A stretch of 64,000 nt of DNA from Acholoe squamosa (taxonomy: Eukaryota; Annelida; Polychaeta; Phyllodocida; Polynoidae), in assembly GCA_949317995.1 (NCBI GenBank), contig OX439038.1, forward strand, positions 76,890,659-76,954,658. Reading direction: 5' to 3'. Position 1 is the stretch's first letter. The number at the start of each line of letters is the position of its first letter. The notes beneath the pieces were generated by a model. The model was given only the letters and a program-made list of their open reading frames with translations. It did no database searches and was not told where the DNA came from. The position numbers and the translations under genes are program-made. Below, one piece after another: positions 52,640 to 61,588 of the stretch.

Positions 52640-54026
52640 AATATCTTTTATCTTTAATAGATAAGTCAAACATCATGATATTTAATCACAAAAAGAAGGA
52701 CATTACTAACACCTTCAAGTATGGTGACACGCAGCTAGTAAGAGTAGAAAGTTATAAGTACTTAGGGTTTATACTAACAACTAATCATAAAGACATCTTC
52801 TATGATGCATACAATCAGCTTTATGACAAGGGTAGAAAAGCTGCCTATCAATCATATTCATGTTGCTATCAACATATTGGAAAACCAGATCCCAGGATGG
52901 CGCTCAAGTTATTTGATAGCCAGATAAGACCCTGCCTTGACTATGGCTGCGAGGTATGGGGCCTGACTAAGGGAAATAAGGTGGAGAAACTAGAGTCCAT
53001 ACACCTAAGGTACTTAAAATCAATGTTGAGTGTTAGAAAGCAGACAACAACAGCTGCAGTATATGCAGATACAGGGAGGGTACCTCTAAAAGTGCAATGG
53101 GAAATTCGAGCACTCAGGCACTGGGAAAGAATTGTAAACCTCCCAGAGTCACACATACTACGTAAGTGTTACAAGAAGCTAACTTTGCTTGAAGATGCTG
53201 GTCAGATAAATTGGTGCAGTAATGTTAAATGCTTGTTGAACTCACTAGGTCAGCGATATATTCAACTCTGGATTAACCAGACAACTTCCGACGACCCTAA
53301 AGCTATCACTGCTGTAACTGGACTGATAAATAGGAATTATATAGAACAAACAATGAATGAAATAACATCAGCTGGTGAAGGAAAAAAACTAAGAACATAC
53401 AAAACATTCAAAACTGAGTTTAGGCTTGAAAGTTATCTATTCTGTATCCCTAACCAAGCCCACCGTACAGCATTAGCTCATTTTAGACTCAGCTCTCCCA
53501 ACCTGGGTATAGAAACAGGAAGGCATTGCCGGCCCCCAAAACCTGTGTGTGATCGGATTTGTCTATATTGTTCTAGTGGCCTTGTAGATGATGAAATACA
53601 TTTTCTCATCCAATGTGACTCTCATAGTGTATCAAGACAGTTGTTTGACAATGTTATGAATGAAAAAAATCAAAACTATCATGAATTGAATGATATGGAG
53701 AAATTCATCTCTGCTAAGAACAATACTCATACTGATGTCATCAAAGCTCTCGCCAAGTTTATATACAATGCATTTAGACAGAGACAGGAACTCTAATTGC
53801 TAGCCTATGTAACAGCTGTGTGTACTATGATATTAGTTATTTATGTAATCATCACTGTAACAAAGAGTGGGTATGTGTGCCAGGAGAGAGAGGGATGGAG
53901 AAAGAGAGAGAATTAGTGTGCGTATGTGTGTGTGTGAGAGAGAGAGTGAAAGAGAGTGATAGTAAGACTTGGACTTAGTTGTAGAGTAGAGTAGTGGACA
54001 TATTATATATGTATATATATATATAG
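52640..54026 (+). mobile_element. 5'-truncated LINE (non-LTR retrotransposon)
   Basis: Carries only the RT thumb/C-terminal part of ORF2, a 3' untranslated region rich in GTGTGTGAGAGAGAG and a TA-rich end. Its last 410 bp (53617-54026) are nearly identical to 55659-56068. The second element starts immediately downstream. Confidence 0.8.
52675..53796 (+). CDS. LINE ORF2 C-terminal fragment (RT thumb and Cys/His tail)
   Basis: 373 intact codons. The start has the RT thumb signature MIFNHKKK ... VESYKYLGFILTTN; then CLDYGCEVWG (the 'PxLxYGxEVW' region of LINE C-termini), AVYADTGRVPLKVQWEIRAL, and near residues 285-320 a Cys/His motif CDRICLYCSSG ... DDEIHFLIQCDS (C-x3-C-x2-C ... H-x4-C). Palm motifs and endonuclease are missing, so this is a 5'-truncated copy and inactive alone. 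The LINE clade is not assigned. Confidence 0.85.
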   Translation: MIFNHKKKDITNTFKYGDTQLVRVESYKYLGFILTTNHKDIFYDAYNQLYDKGRKAAYQSYSCCYQHIGKPDPRMALKLFDSQIRPCLDYGCEVWGLTKGNKVEKLESIHLRYLKSMLSVRKQTTTAAVYADTGRVPLKVQWEIRALRHWERIVNLPESHILRKCYKKLTLLEDAGQINWCSNVKCLLNSLGQRYIQLWINQTTSDDPKAITAVTGLINRNYIEQTMNEITSAGEGKKLRTYKTFKTEFRLESYLFCIPNQAHRTALAHFRLSSPNLGIETGRHCRPPKPVCDRICLYCSSGLVDDEIHFLIQCDSHSVSRQLFDNVMNEKNQNYHELNDMEKFISAKNNTHTDVIKALAKFIYNAFRQRQEL

Positions 54027-54108
54027 AACTATATACACTCGTGTATATTTATATAATTAGCCGCGAACGGTTAGGGGGACTATTTTCCTCCAGGGCGTAT
54101 TAATATCT

Positions 54109-54156
54109 ATGACGTCATACCATGACGTCATCTACACAACTCCTCCAGTATATAAG
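54109..54156 (+). promoter_or_regulatory. Promoter with two CRE palindromes and a TATA box
   Basis: ATGACGTCAT occurs twice (54109-54118 and 54122-54131), the consensus CREB/ATF site, followed 18 bp later by TATATAAG (54149-54156). ORF1 begins at 54287. A TATA box inside a LINE 5' region is unusual. Confidence 0.75.
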
Positions 54157-54286
54157 AGGTCACATTTGGATTAACCGTCAATTGGCAAATTCCCATTGTA
54201 CAGGTAACACCGCGCCAGGTGGTTACCGGATTTTTCAATTTTAAACCGTTTTTGAGGGGCTCCTGGTGCCTTTATTTACCATTGAA

Positions 54287-55339
54287 ATGGGTAGAAAGGC
54301 TGCTAAAGGCTCGAAGGCCAACACACCAGGTGGAAAATCGGTTAAATCGGTGGAAAAGACGAAAAAATCGGCCAATTTAGGATTGACGAGTAGTTCGACT
54401 CTCTCACTTACTGGTGATACACCGTCGGTGCCCCAAACTGCTACAGGTGTTGTGGGAGGGTCGTCTATTGACCAGACGAGGCTAGATGTATTAGAAGACG
54501 AGCTGTCGACCATTAAATCACTTCTACAAGAGGTCGTCAATGGAAAGGACGATCGGGACAAAGGATTCGTCAATGCGTCAAGTCGTTCCAGCAGAGCACG
54601 TGCGGATGTTTACAAACAGAGAGGTATGACGTCACGTAGTCAAGGACGCGGACCGGTTGCTAGGGCTACCCGCCAAGCGTCTCCATGCGAAATTTCGTCT
54701 GACGTTGAGGACGAATGGGTGCAAGTTGACCACAAGCGACATAGACGATCATCTAAGTCCAGTATTTCTGCTCGTCAATGCAGTCCAAGCACATCTAGAG
54801 GGTCGTCATTGGATTCAACGTACTCTAGACATCATCACCGTGTAAAATCGGGTGAGTTTGATCATTCCCAGTTCACCAAACGTAAGGAAAAAATTGACAC
54901 TATTGAGAAACTGATGTCTGTAAACTTGCAGTTTATTTTGAAGTATTACAAGTCAGGTGATGATGTTGAGGGTATGCTTAAACATCTTCAGGTATTAATT
55001 GAGAAGTCAGGCACCAAAATATATACGGTTTCAGCCCTGGTAGCCTATGATAAGTCAGTGAGAGACAGGGCTAATGATAGTGGAATAGAGGCTTTTTCAA
55101 CCATTGAAAATTCAGATATACTACGTCATTTGGCATATGATGGGACCGTTCAGGCCCAGAAAGCTTATAGTGCTAAACCTAAGAATGTAGGCAAACAGAG
55201 ATCGTCTAATAATCCTTGCTATGCATACAACAGGGCGGAAGGTTGCTCGAGGGAACCATGTAAATATAGGCATGTTTGCAGCGTGTGCAGTGGCATGAGT
55301 CATAATAAGTTGGAATGCTCTAAGGCTAGAAGCGAATAG
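54287..55339 (+). CDS. ORF1/Gag-like protein with Cys/His zinc motifs
   Basis: 350 codons from ATG (GAAATGG context). The N-terminus is basic and Ser/Thr-rich (GRKAAKGSKANTPGGKS), a probable coiled coil lies near residues 65-85 (TRLDVLEDELSTIKSLLQEV), then Ser/Arg-rich linkers, a helical block (EKLMSVNLQFILKYYKSGDD), and a C-terminal metal-binding tail C-x8-C-x4-C-x3-H-x-C-x2-C-x4-H-x4-C. This organisation fits a nucleic-acid-binding ORF1/Gag. The same kind of tail occurs in DIRS-type Gags, so a mosaic origin is possible. A TAG ends it, but the frame stays open beyond it. Confidence 0.75.
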   Translation: MGRKAAKGSKANTPGGKSVKSVEKTKKSANLGLTSSSTLSLTGDTPSVPQTATGVVGGSSIDQTRLDVLEDELSTIKSLLQEVVNGKDDRDKGFVNASSRSSRARADVYKQRGMTSRSQGRGPVARATRQASPCEISSDVEDEWVQVDHKRHRRSSKSSISARQCSPSTSRGSSLDSTYSRHHHRVKSGEFDHSQFTKRKEKIDTIEKLMSVNLQFILKYYKSGDDVEGMLKHLQVLIEKSGTKIYTVSALVAYDKSVRDRANDSGIEAFSTIENSDILRHLAYDGTVQAQKAYSAKPKNVGKQRSSNNPCYAYNRAEGCSREPCKYRHVCSVCSGMSHNKLECSKARSE

Positions 55340-55669
55340 GAAAATGTTGGTGATTTAAGTCCTAACTTTGTAGGTTTCGATATCCTGGTGCCAGAAGCAA
55401 AGTTAGTAAATGTGGTAGACTTTAGATTACCCCCACCCGAAGTTTCAGATGAGGGTGTTGTAAATATTAATTCTGAATCGGATATAAATATTTTTGTCCC
55501 CCCGAGTGACCATAGGTCTAGTCAATATGACTTGGTAAATGAGGTCAATATTGATGTTAATGTTAACTCGAAAATTGTAAATGTTACACATAGTCATCCG
55601 GTACAGGGTGAAGTTGAACCATTATTTACTGTTGTTGTAGAAAATTTACCTAGCATCAGACTCTCATAG
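55340..55669 (+). pseudogene. Open stretch after ORF1, fused to LINE 3' tail
   Basis: In the same frame as ORF1 directly after its TAG (ENVGDLSPNFVGFDILVPEA ...), acidic and hydrophobic with Asn/Val repeats, no recognised domain. At about 55659 it runs into the duplicated LINE tail and stops. It could be the start of ORF2 reached by readthrough, or the end of a mutated ORF1. Confidence 0.5.
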
Positions 55670-56047
55670 TGTATCAAGACAGTTGTTTGACAATGTTATG
55701 AATGAAAAAAATCAAAACTATCATGAATTGAATGATATGGAGAAATTCATCTCTGCTATGAACAATACTCATACTGATGTCATCAAAGCTCTCGCCAAGT
55801 TTATATACAATGCATTTAGACAGAGACAGGAACTCTAATTGCTAGCCTATGTAACAGCTGTGTGTACTATGATATTAGTTATTTATGTAATCATCACTGT
55901 AACAAAGAGTGGGTATGTGTGCCAGGAGAGAGAGGGATGGAGAAAGAGAGAGAATTAGTGTGCGTATGTGTGTGTGTGAGAGAGAGAGTGAAAGAGAGTG
56001 ATAGTAAGACTTGGACTTAGTTGTAGAGTAGAGTAGTGGACATATTA

Positions 56048-56068
<21 letters not shown>
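55659..56068 (+). repeat. Duplicate of LINE 3' end (matches 53617-54026)
   Basis: About 410 bp with one substitution noticed (AAGAACAA versus ATGAACAA). Includes the last 60 codons of ORF2 out of context and the GAGAGAGA-rich 3' untranslated region. Confidence 0.93.

Positions 56069-56105
<37 letters not shown>
56045..56105. repeat. (TA)n microsatellite at LINE end
   Basis: About 30 TA units at the 3' end of the LINE; the upstream copy has a shorter version at 54003-54025. Confidence 0.9.
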
Positions 56106-56110
<5 letters not shown>

Positions 56111-57519
56111 GCTATATAAGTAAAGAACCATTTATGTATGACACATAGGTCAGTAATGACCTCTTTTCCACTGTCAATAAAATATATTATTATTATTTAA
56201 TAATTCCTCCACCTCATATATAGAAACTGTACCCCAAATAAGTGCTGGTCTCAAATCAAGGCTGGGAGTGAGGGCAGAAAATCAATCTTAAGCACCAAAA
56301 CACTGTCATACTTAAGTATCAGGTTTTGAATAAGCGTCAGTCTTGGTAGCGCCAGTCTTGGTATAAGTGCTGGGAATATGGGGGTCATGAAATATCCATT
56401 TGGCACTTAAAAGTAGATCTTAAATAAGCACCCATCTTGTATAAGGGCGGGGGTAATATTCCCTGTAAATCTGTAAGCACGAAGGCGTTCTTTTCAGAAC
56501 GTATTCAGAGAAGCAAAGGGAGTAAACGGGTTTCAAAAACTATGAAACTATGAGTCATGCGGTGCTTAAAATATCAAATGGCTCATTACGGTAATTGAAA
56601 TCTATGCCAATGTACGGTAATGATGCTTGGTAGAGGGGTGCTGCAGGCAAGTTGTCTGATACTCCTGATGACGGTTGTGTAAGAAGTGTGTGTTTGTGTG
56701 TATGGGATGGGGGGGGGGGTCAGAGACTAATTACTGAGGTGTGTAAACCACCCTACATATTGATGTACAGGGCAGGGCCAGCTTTGAAGTTGACCCCTTC
56801 ATTGCCCTCATTATCGCCCAACCTGAAGTGGCCATTACCAGAACAGGCCCCAGCTCCTCAGTGAATAGAACAAAAGGGACTAGGATAAAAGTAGAAGAAG
56901 AAGAAACTTGAAGTTCCAGAAGTGACGAGAGAGGTACTGTTAGATTTTGAGAGGGATGGATACAGAGGAGTATCCAGTTTCTTCAATTTCCCACAAGGAA
57001 TCCAAATTGGCCTGCCTAAGGGCCGGGGTCTCAAATAAGCGGTCTGAAATAAGGGAGTAATACTTTTTTATATCAGGGTAGTGGGTTTTGCATAGACTCG
57101 GAAAAATATATTTTGCCCCCCCCTCGTGAGGGTCAATTTTTTTTGCCCCCCCCCCCCCGAGGGACTGGATATCATGTGTGAACATGCCCTTTTGACCTAT
57201 AGTAACATGCTGGCTTTTTTTTTTGGCTGAAAACAGGTAAAATGATTTTGCATCCTCCCCCGTTCAGAGGGACTGAAAGAATTTTTGCCCCCCCCCCTCA
57301 AAACCCACCACCCCCTTTTGTTATTTTTTTTTATTTGACATTGAAACAGTGGAATACGAATGAATAGGCTTAACCTAGGAACTCCGTATCTCACACCCCC
57401 GTCAAATAACCCATCCCCGTATCTCATGGCCAGTAACTGCACTCCAAATACTCCTAAAACATGTTATGTCATTTTAGATGAGTTTTAGCCATTTCTGAGT
57501 CAGATAATATAAAATAATT
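56106..57519. other. Intergenic with satellite-like and MITE remnants
   Basis: No gene. 56225-56470 and 57020-57060 belong to the dispersed AATAAGCGCC family. 57080-57320 is a G/C-tract MITE remnant (GTGGGTTTTGCATAGAC ... CCCTCAAAACCCACC). Confidence 0.55.
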
Positions 57520-57618
57520 ACAAAGGTTCAGTCGTAATGGGTCTGACTGAGGGTTATCTCACTCAGCTTCGCCTCGTGAGATAACCCTCAGTCAGACCCA
57601 TTACGACTGAACCTTTGT
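57520..57618. repeat. Perfect 43 bp palindrome, apex TCAGCTTCGCCTC
   Basis: Arms 57520-57562 and 57576-57618 are exact reverse complements with a 13 nt apex. The apex with its flanks, CAC-TCAGCTTCGCCTC-GTG, is a variant of the CAC-TCGGCCTACGGCCTC-GTG apex at 25068 and 61536. The arm sequence differs from the others. Confidence 0.93.
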
Positions 57619-58480
57619 CTATATCACTTTCTAAGCACCAGGGGTATGGAGGTACTGACATACTAAGATGAGTTTTCAAATTAGCGCAGCTCTCATATAA
57701 TGGTCGAGGGTATGGGTATTGAAATCTATGATGTCCATGTCCAATGTCTCTTAGCAAAGAAAATCAAATATGTATAGGGTATCGATATGTTACAAGAAGT
57801 TTAGGGCGCTTTGTTTATTTCTGCGTGGATATGGGAAAATCTTTTCACATGATTGACAAATTGCAGAGTTTATATTTCATGTCACTAACTCCATATAAAA
57901 TGTTGAATTTAAGGAGCATTCTGTGTCATATGTTACTTGTATAGCCATTTCCCATGTAGATTTAACAAACAAGACTTGTCAGCCATGTCACCCTGTTGAT
58001 TCTAGGAATGTAGGGCCATCTCATACTCAACATCACTTTATACATAAGATGGTGAGGAGTACTTACACTGTAAAAAAAATGTCAAAATAACAGCGAACTA
58101 CTTGTGTCAGAATTTGCAGAGATTCATTATTATTTTCGTAGAAATCCCTTGTGTCACCATGTTTAACTGTACTGCCATCTGGGGCTTCATTGTAGAAACT
58201 ACACTGATTTACTGCAATATGATTACAGTGGTTCACTGTTCAGTTTTATGAGTTTAAGTTTGAAACAAGTTTATTGGCCAATAATATCTTAACATACTGA
58301 AGCTTTTATAAATACCAGCTGATATAAAGAGGATACAATCAGTGTTGGCATATATTGTACATTATGGTTTACATTCAGTGTTTGACAAAGTGGTTTCCAT
58401 GAACAGTCACATAATGAAGTGTTGTCCTATCCATATTATAATTCATACATAACTCTACTCTCCAGTCTTTAATGCCCAGG

Positions 58481-58717
58481 TCATATTATCATTTCACACA
58501 GGTGTTTCTTGAACATTAGCATGTTGTCAGCGGTCTGTACATGTGCCGGTAAATAATCCCAGATCATATTACCTCTGTAGAGAGGACTTGCTCTGTATAA
58601 TTCAATTCTAGGTCGGTTTACCTTAATTTTTATTTTATCATTTCCCCTGAGGGGTCTTGCTGGGACAATTCTATTCTCCTGTACCTGTATGTATTTATAC
58701 ATCATACACGCTAACAC
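58481..58717 (-). pseudogene. LINE ORF2 C-terminal fragment
   Basis: Encodes RPRIELYRASPLYRGNMIWD and LPAHVQTADNMLMFKKHL, the conserved end of many CR1/jockey-type ORF2 proteins (a basic stretch, then 'YRG..W..LP..V..A.....FK..L'). Upstream sequence is not recognisable. Similar in layout to 60385-60723 but diverged. Confidence 0.6.
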
Positions 58718-60370
58718 TCATTTTCTTCTTGATGTAAGTGTTTTGACATTGCACAACGAGATGACAGTGCCTGGTAGATTCAACTGTTATTTCTTAGAGT
58801 GCAAGATAATCCGCATAAGGAAGCCAATAGATGTGAAATATAAGAAACATAACCACTACTGCTTACAGAATGTAAGATCAGTAAAGGGACAAGGACAGAT
58901 ATGAGCTGGGACAAGGAAGCTTAAAAGAAAGAGTATTCGTTAGGTCCACCAATCCCTACATCAATGGACTGTGGACTCAATGAGTTCTAAAGAACAAGGG
59001 CTGCTCATCCCCCTAAGCCCCCTGGTTACTCAGCCCAATCAAGGACCCTCTAATTACAACTAATGGGTTATCTGAGGGCAATGAGTGCATTTACTTGTCA
59101 CCAGTAAGCGCGCCTGTCGTAACAAGCCCTCAGTCTCCCAGAGTTAACTGCCAGAGAAGGTTTCTGCTCTTTATGGCCTGTGCTACATGTATTATGTCAA
59201 CTGGGGCCCTTGATGGGGGGTTCCCATGTCCCATGTCAATTTTAAGAAATGATCATATCTGCATGTCGATTTTAAGAAAAACACATGTCCCCATGTTGAT
59301 TTTAAGAAAATGTCATGTCACCATGTCGATTTTAAAGAAAGGTTCATGTCCCATGTCACTAGGCCAAAAAAGGTCCATGTCCCCATGTCGATTTTAGGGG
59401 TCTAGAGCCATTCAACTAGATCTATGCTGCTGGTATCAGACTGCTGGTATCTTTTTTTTTTTAAAGGTTTTATTGGGTCTAAAGTTAAATACCAGAATTC
59501 GGTCTGCATTCTGCCATCTTGGCCCACATTTCAGCCTCCTATGTTGACAATTGGTATGGCGGAGAGTAATAATATTATCTTCAGTGGACCATAAAGCAGA
59601 GAAAATAGCTTCTAACAATCGTATTCACACATGATAGATCAGAAAAATCAGAAAAAGTTCAAGACTCCAGGCACTTGCGTTATAGTATTGGTGAAACCAC
59701 TCAGTGGTCTTGGGGAAGGGGAGGGGAGTGACGGGTGAGGGATGAAGGGGGATTGAAAATGTGGAAGGAGTTTAGTATTTTGTCATAGCGTGATATTTTA
59801 CATCCTGAAGTATAATACCTGCAGCTCATAGAGACTCCAGTACACTCAGGTTTGGCTCAATCAGTGCTGGAAGATCTACATGTATATGTATATATATTGC
59901 TGCTAGCACAGTGACATCAACATATAAACAGAGATAGAGGGAAGCAAAAGAAAATTATCATGAGGAAGAGATCTAATACTGTGCCTGGAGAATTCAACTT
60001 AGTATATGGTATTTTGAAAAATAAGATAAGTATAGTGTAATGATATGTAAGTGTGCATAGTATGAACATCTGGCATAGTAGTAAATACTACATTACCAAA
60101 AGACCTCTTATCATAGGAGAAAAGCCCATATCAATCTCGAGCGTAAATGTCGATTCACCATAATGACTGTGGTAATACCACATGACATACCCTAGGATGA
60201 AAATAGAATGCAATATTAAGGACATAGACAAAGATATAGAGAAACAGTAAAACAGTGATAATATCATAGATAATACAGCATGAAAAGACATAGATAATGA
60301 CACAATGAGCAGTGGTAACTACCAGCTGCTGCAGTGGCAAATTATAAGATTATTGTCTAGAAGTGGTAAT
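58718..60370. other. Intergenic, one minisatellite
   Basis: No gene recognised apart from the minisatellite at 59215-59405 and a T-run at 59450. Confidence 0.5.
59215..59405. repeat. About 29 bp minisatellite (CATGTCCCCATGTCGATTTT)
   Basis: Six to seven imperfect units of CATGTCCCCATGTCGATTTT plus AAGAAAA-type spacer. Related words at 22245-22305. Confidence 0.85.
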
Positions 60371-60384
60371 ACCAGCTACTAGAC

Positions 60385-60960
60385 TTACCTGAACCAGTTT
60401 GTGTCAATTGGTATAATAAAACAGTTTGGAAAATCCTTTTGGATTATGTTTTTGAATAATTCTTTCTCCAGAATATTAGTGTATTTTGCACAAAGGTTAT
60501 TCCAGCAGTTTATCGCTCTAAACCTGGCTGATTTACCATATACAGGATGTTTGATACGAGTGTAACGGTACCTTGTACCATCGAAACGTCTGGTTGGTAA
60601 ATCCCTATTGTCAATAAGATCAACATTAATTTTTAGATCATAGGCATAGTAAATTAGGTGAATATACCTTCTCTCTCTCAGACTTTTGACATTGGCCCTA
60701 TCATGAGTTTGTCTTGTGGTCATGCTTGGGTTAGGTCCAAGCCTGACATTATATACTTGTTTTGAAGGAGCTGCAAGTCTTTGAGTTGGTCCTTACAATT
60801 ATCATCATAGATTACATCACAATAATCATAATGAGGAAGAATGGTGCTGGTATAGATATTTAGAGCAGTATTAACATCTGTACATTTTCTTATTCTAGCT
60901 AACTGTATAACCTTGGAGTTTACCCTATCATAGACAGTATTATACCATGGTTATCACATT
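60385..60960 (-). pseudogene. LINE ORF2 3' part (after insertion)
   Basis: Continues the minus-strand LINE: RKCTDVNTALNIYTSTILPH and YDYCDVIYDD (the 'LPHxDYCDxVY' region), LQLLQNK, then after a frame break RRYIHLIYYAYDLK ... KSARFRAINCWNNL ... KELFKNIIQKDF to a stop at 60385. In-frame breaks show decay. Confidence 0.75.
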
Positions 60961-61429
60961 CTTGAATGATTTTACGATGCCTGGAGCGGATAATGACGTT
61001 CGAATAGTACGCACTAAGTGAATGGATGTTGACACTTGAGACGAGACGACGTGACAGCAAGTTGACATGATAGATTTAATTCGATAATAAAAAAACTATA
61101 GCATTAAGACCTTAATGCTTATAGAGGATGAAAGAAGACATTATATTCTAGCACCTACCCTTAATTCGCCATGATTTGACATGTATATTTAGAAGGATTG
61201 AAGATATAAAAATCTAATCGAGCGAAATTTCTCCGTCATGTTGACTGGGTAGCGCACGCATTATTTACCGCGGCGAGACACAAGTTGTCATGTTGGCATA
61301 TGCTCTAAGGGTATTCTGGCTGCCGCGCGCAGTCCTTACCAGCGGTTCTACTATGAAAATGCCTGTAGGACACATGCCGAGGTAACACTTTGCGTCCAAC
61401 AGGCTTTGTCGTCTCGCCGAGAAACCAAG

Positions 61430-61488
61430 ATGGCGGAGGAGACTGAACAAGACGTATCGCTTGGATTTTTATTTCTTCATTTTATAAG
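61430..61488 (+). other. Candidate promoter and first coding exon
   Basis: CCAAGATGGCGG matches the YY1 initiator-type site in which the start codon is embedded. From the ATG the frame reads MAEETEQDVSLGFLFLHF and meets AAG|GTAATT, a good donor, at 61488/61489. No downstream exon was found in the window, so this may be a captured or relic first exon. Speculative. Confidence 0.3.
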
Positions 61489-61500
61489 GTAATTACTTAA

Positions 61501-61580
61501 GAGTCGTTGATTCTAGGGGCTAGATAAGAAGACACTCGGCCTACGGCCTCGTGCTTCTTATCTGCCCCTATAATCAACTC
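61501..61580. repeat. Palindrome with the CTCGGCCTACGGCCTCG apex
   Basis: Left arm 61501-61535 (GATTCTAGGGGCTAGATAAG...) and right arm 61551-61580 pair over about 30 bp with small indels. Apex TCGGCCTACGGCCTC between CAC and GTG is identical to that at 25068-25082, but the arms are unrelated. Confidence 0.88.
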
Positions 61581-61588
61581 GTGAACCT

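Larger units (their letters stand above)
54040..56105 (+). mobile_element. Internally deleted LINE copy: promoter, ORF1, short ORF2 start, 3' tail
   Basis: Has a promoter-like 5' region, an ORF1 with a zinc-knuckle tail, an adjoining open stretch, then switches at about 55659 to the last 410 bp of the same LINE 3' end that ends the previous copy. Nearly the whole of ORF2 is missing. Ends in a long (TA)n tract (56045-56105) and a downstream AATAAA near 56178. Since both ends appear retained, it could be moved in trans. Confidence 0.7.
60961..61588. other. 0.6 kb insertion splitting the minus-strand LINE
   Basis: Not LINE-like, CpG-bearing in its middle (ACCGCGGCGAGAC near 61267), and contains a promoter-like segment with AAGATGGCGG (61427-61436) and a palindrome at its right end (61501-61580). 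Likely separate insertion. Confidence 0.6.
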
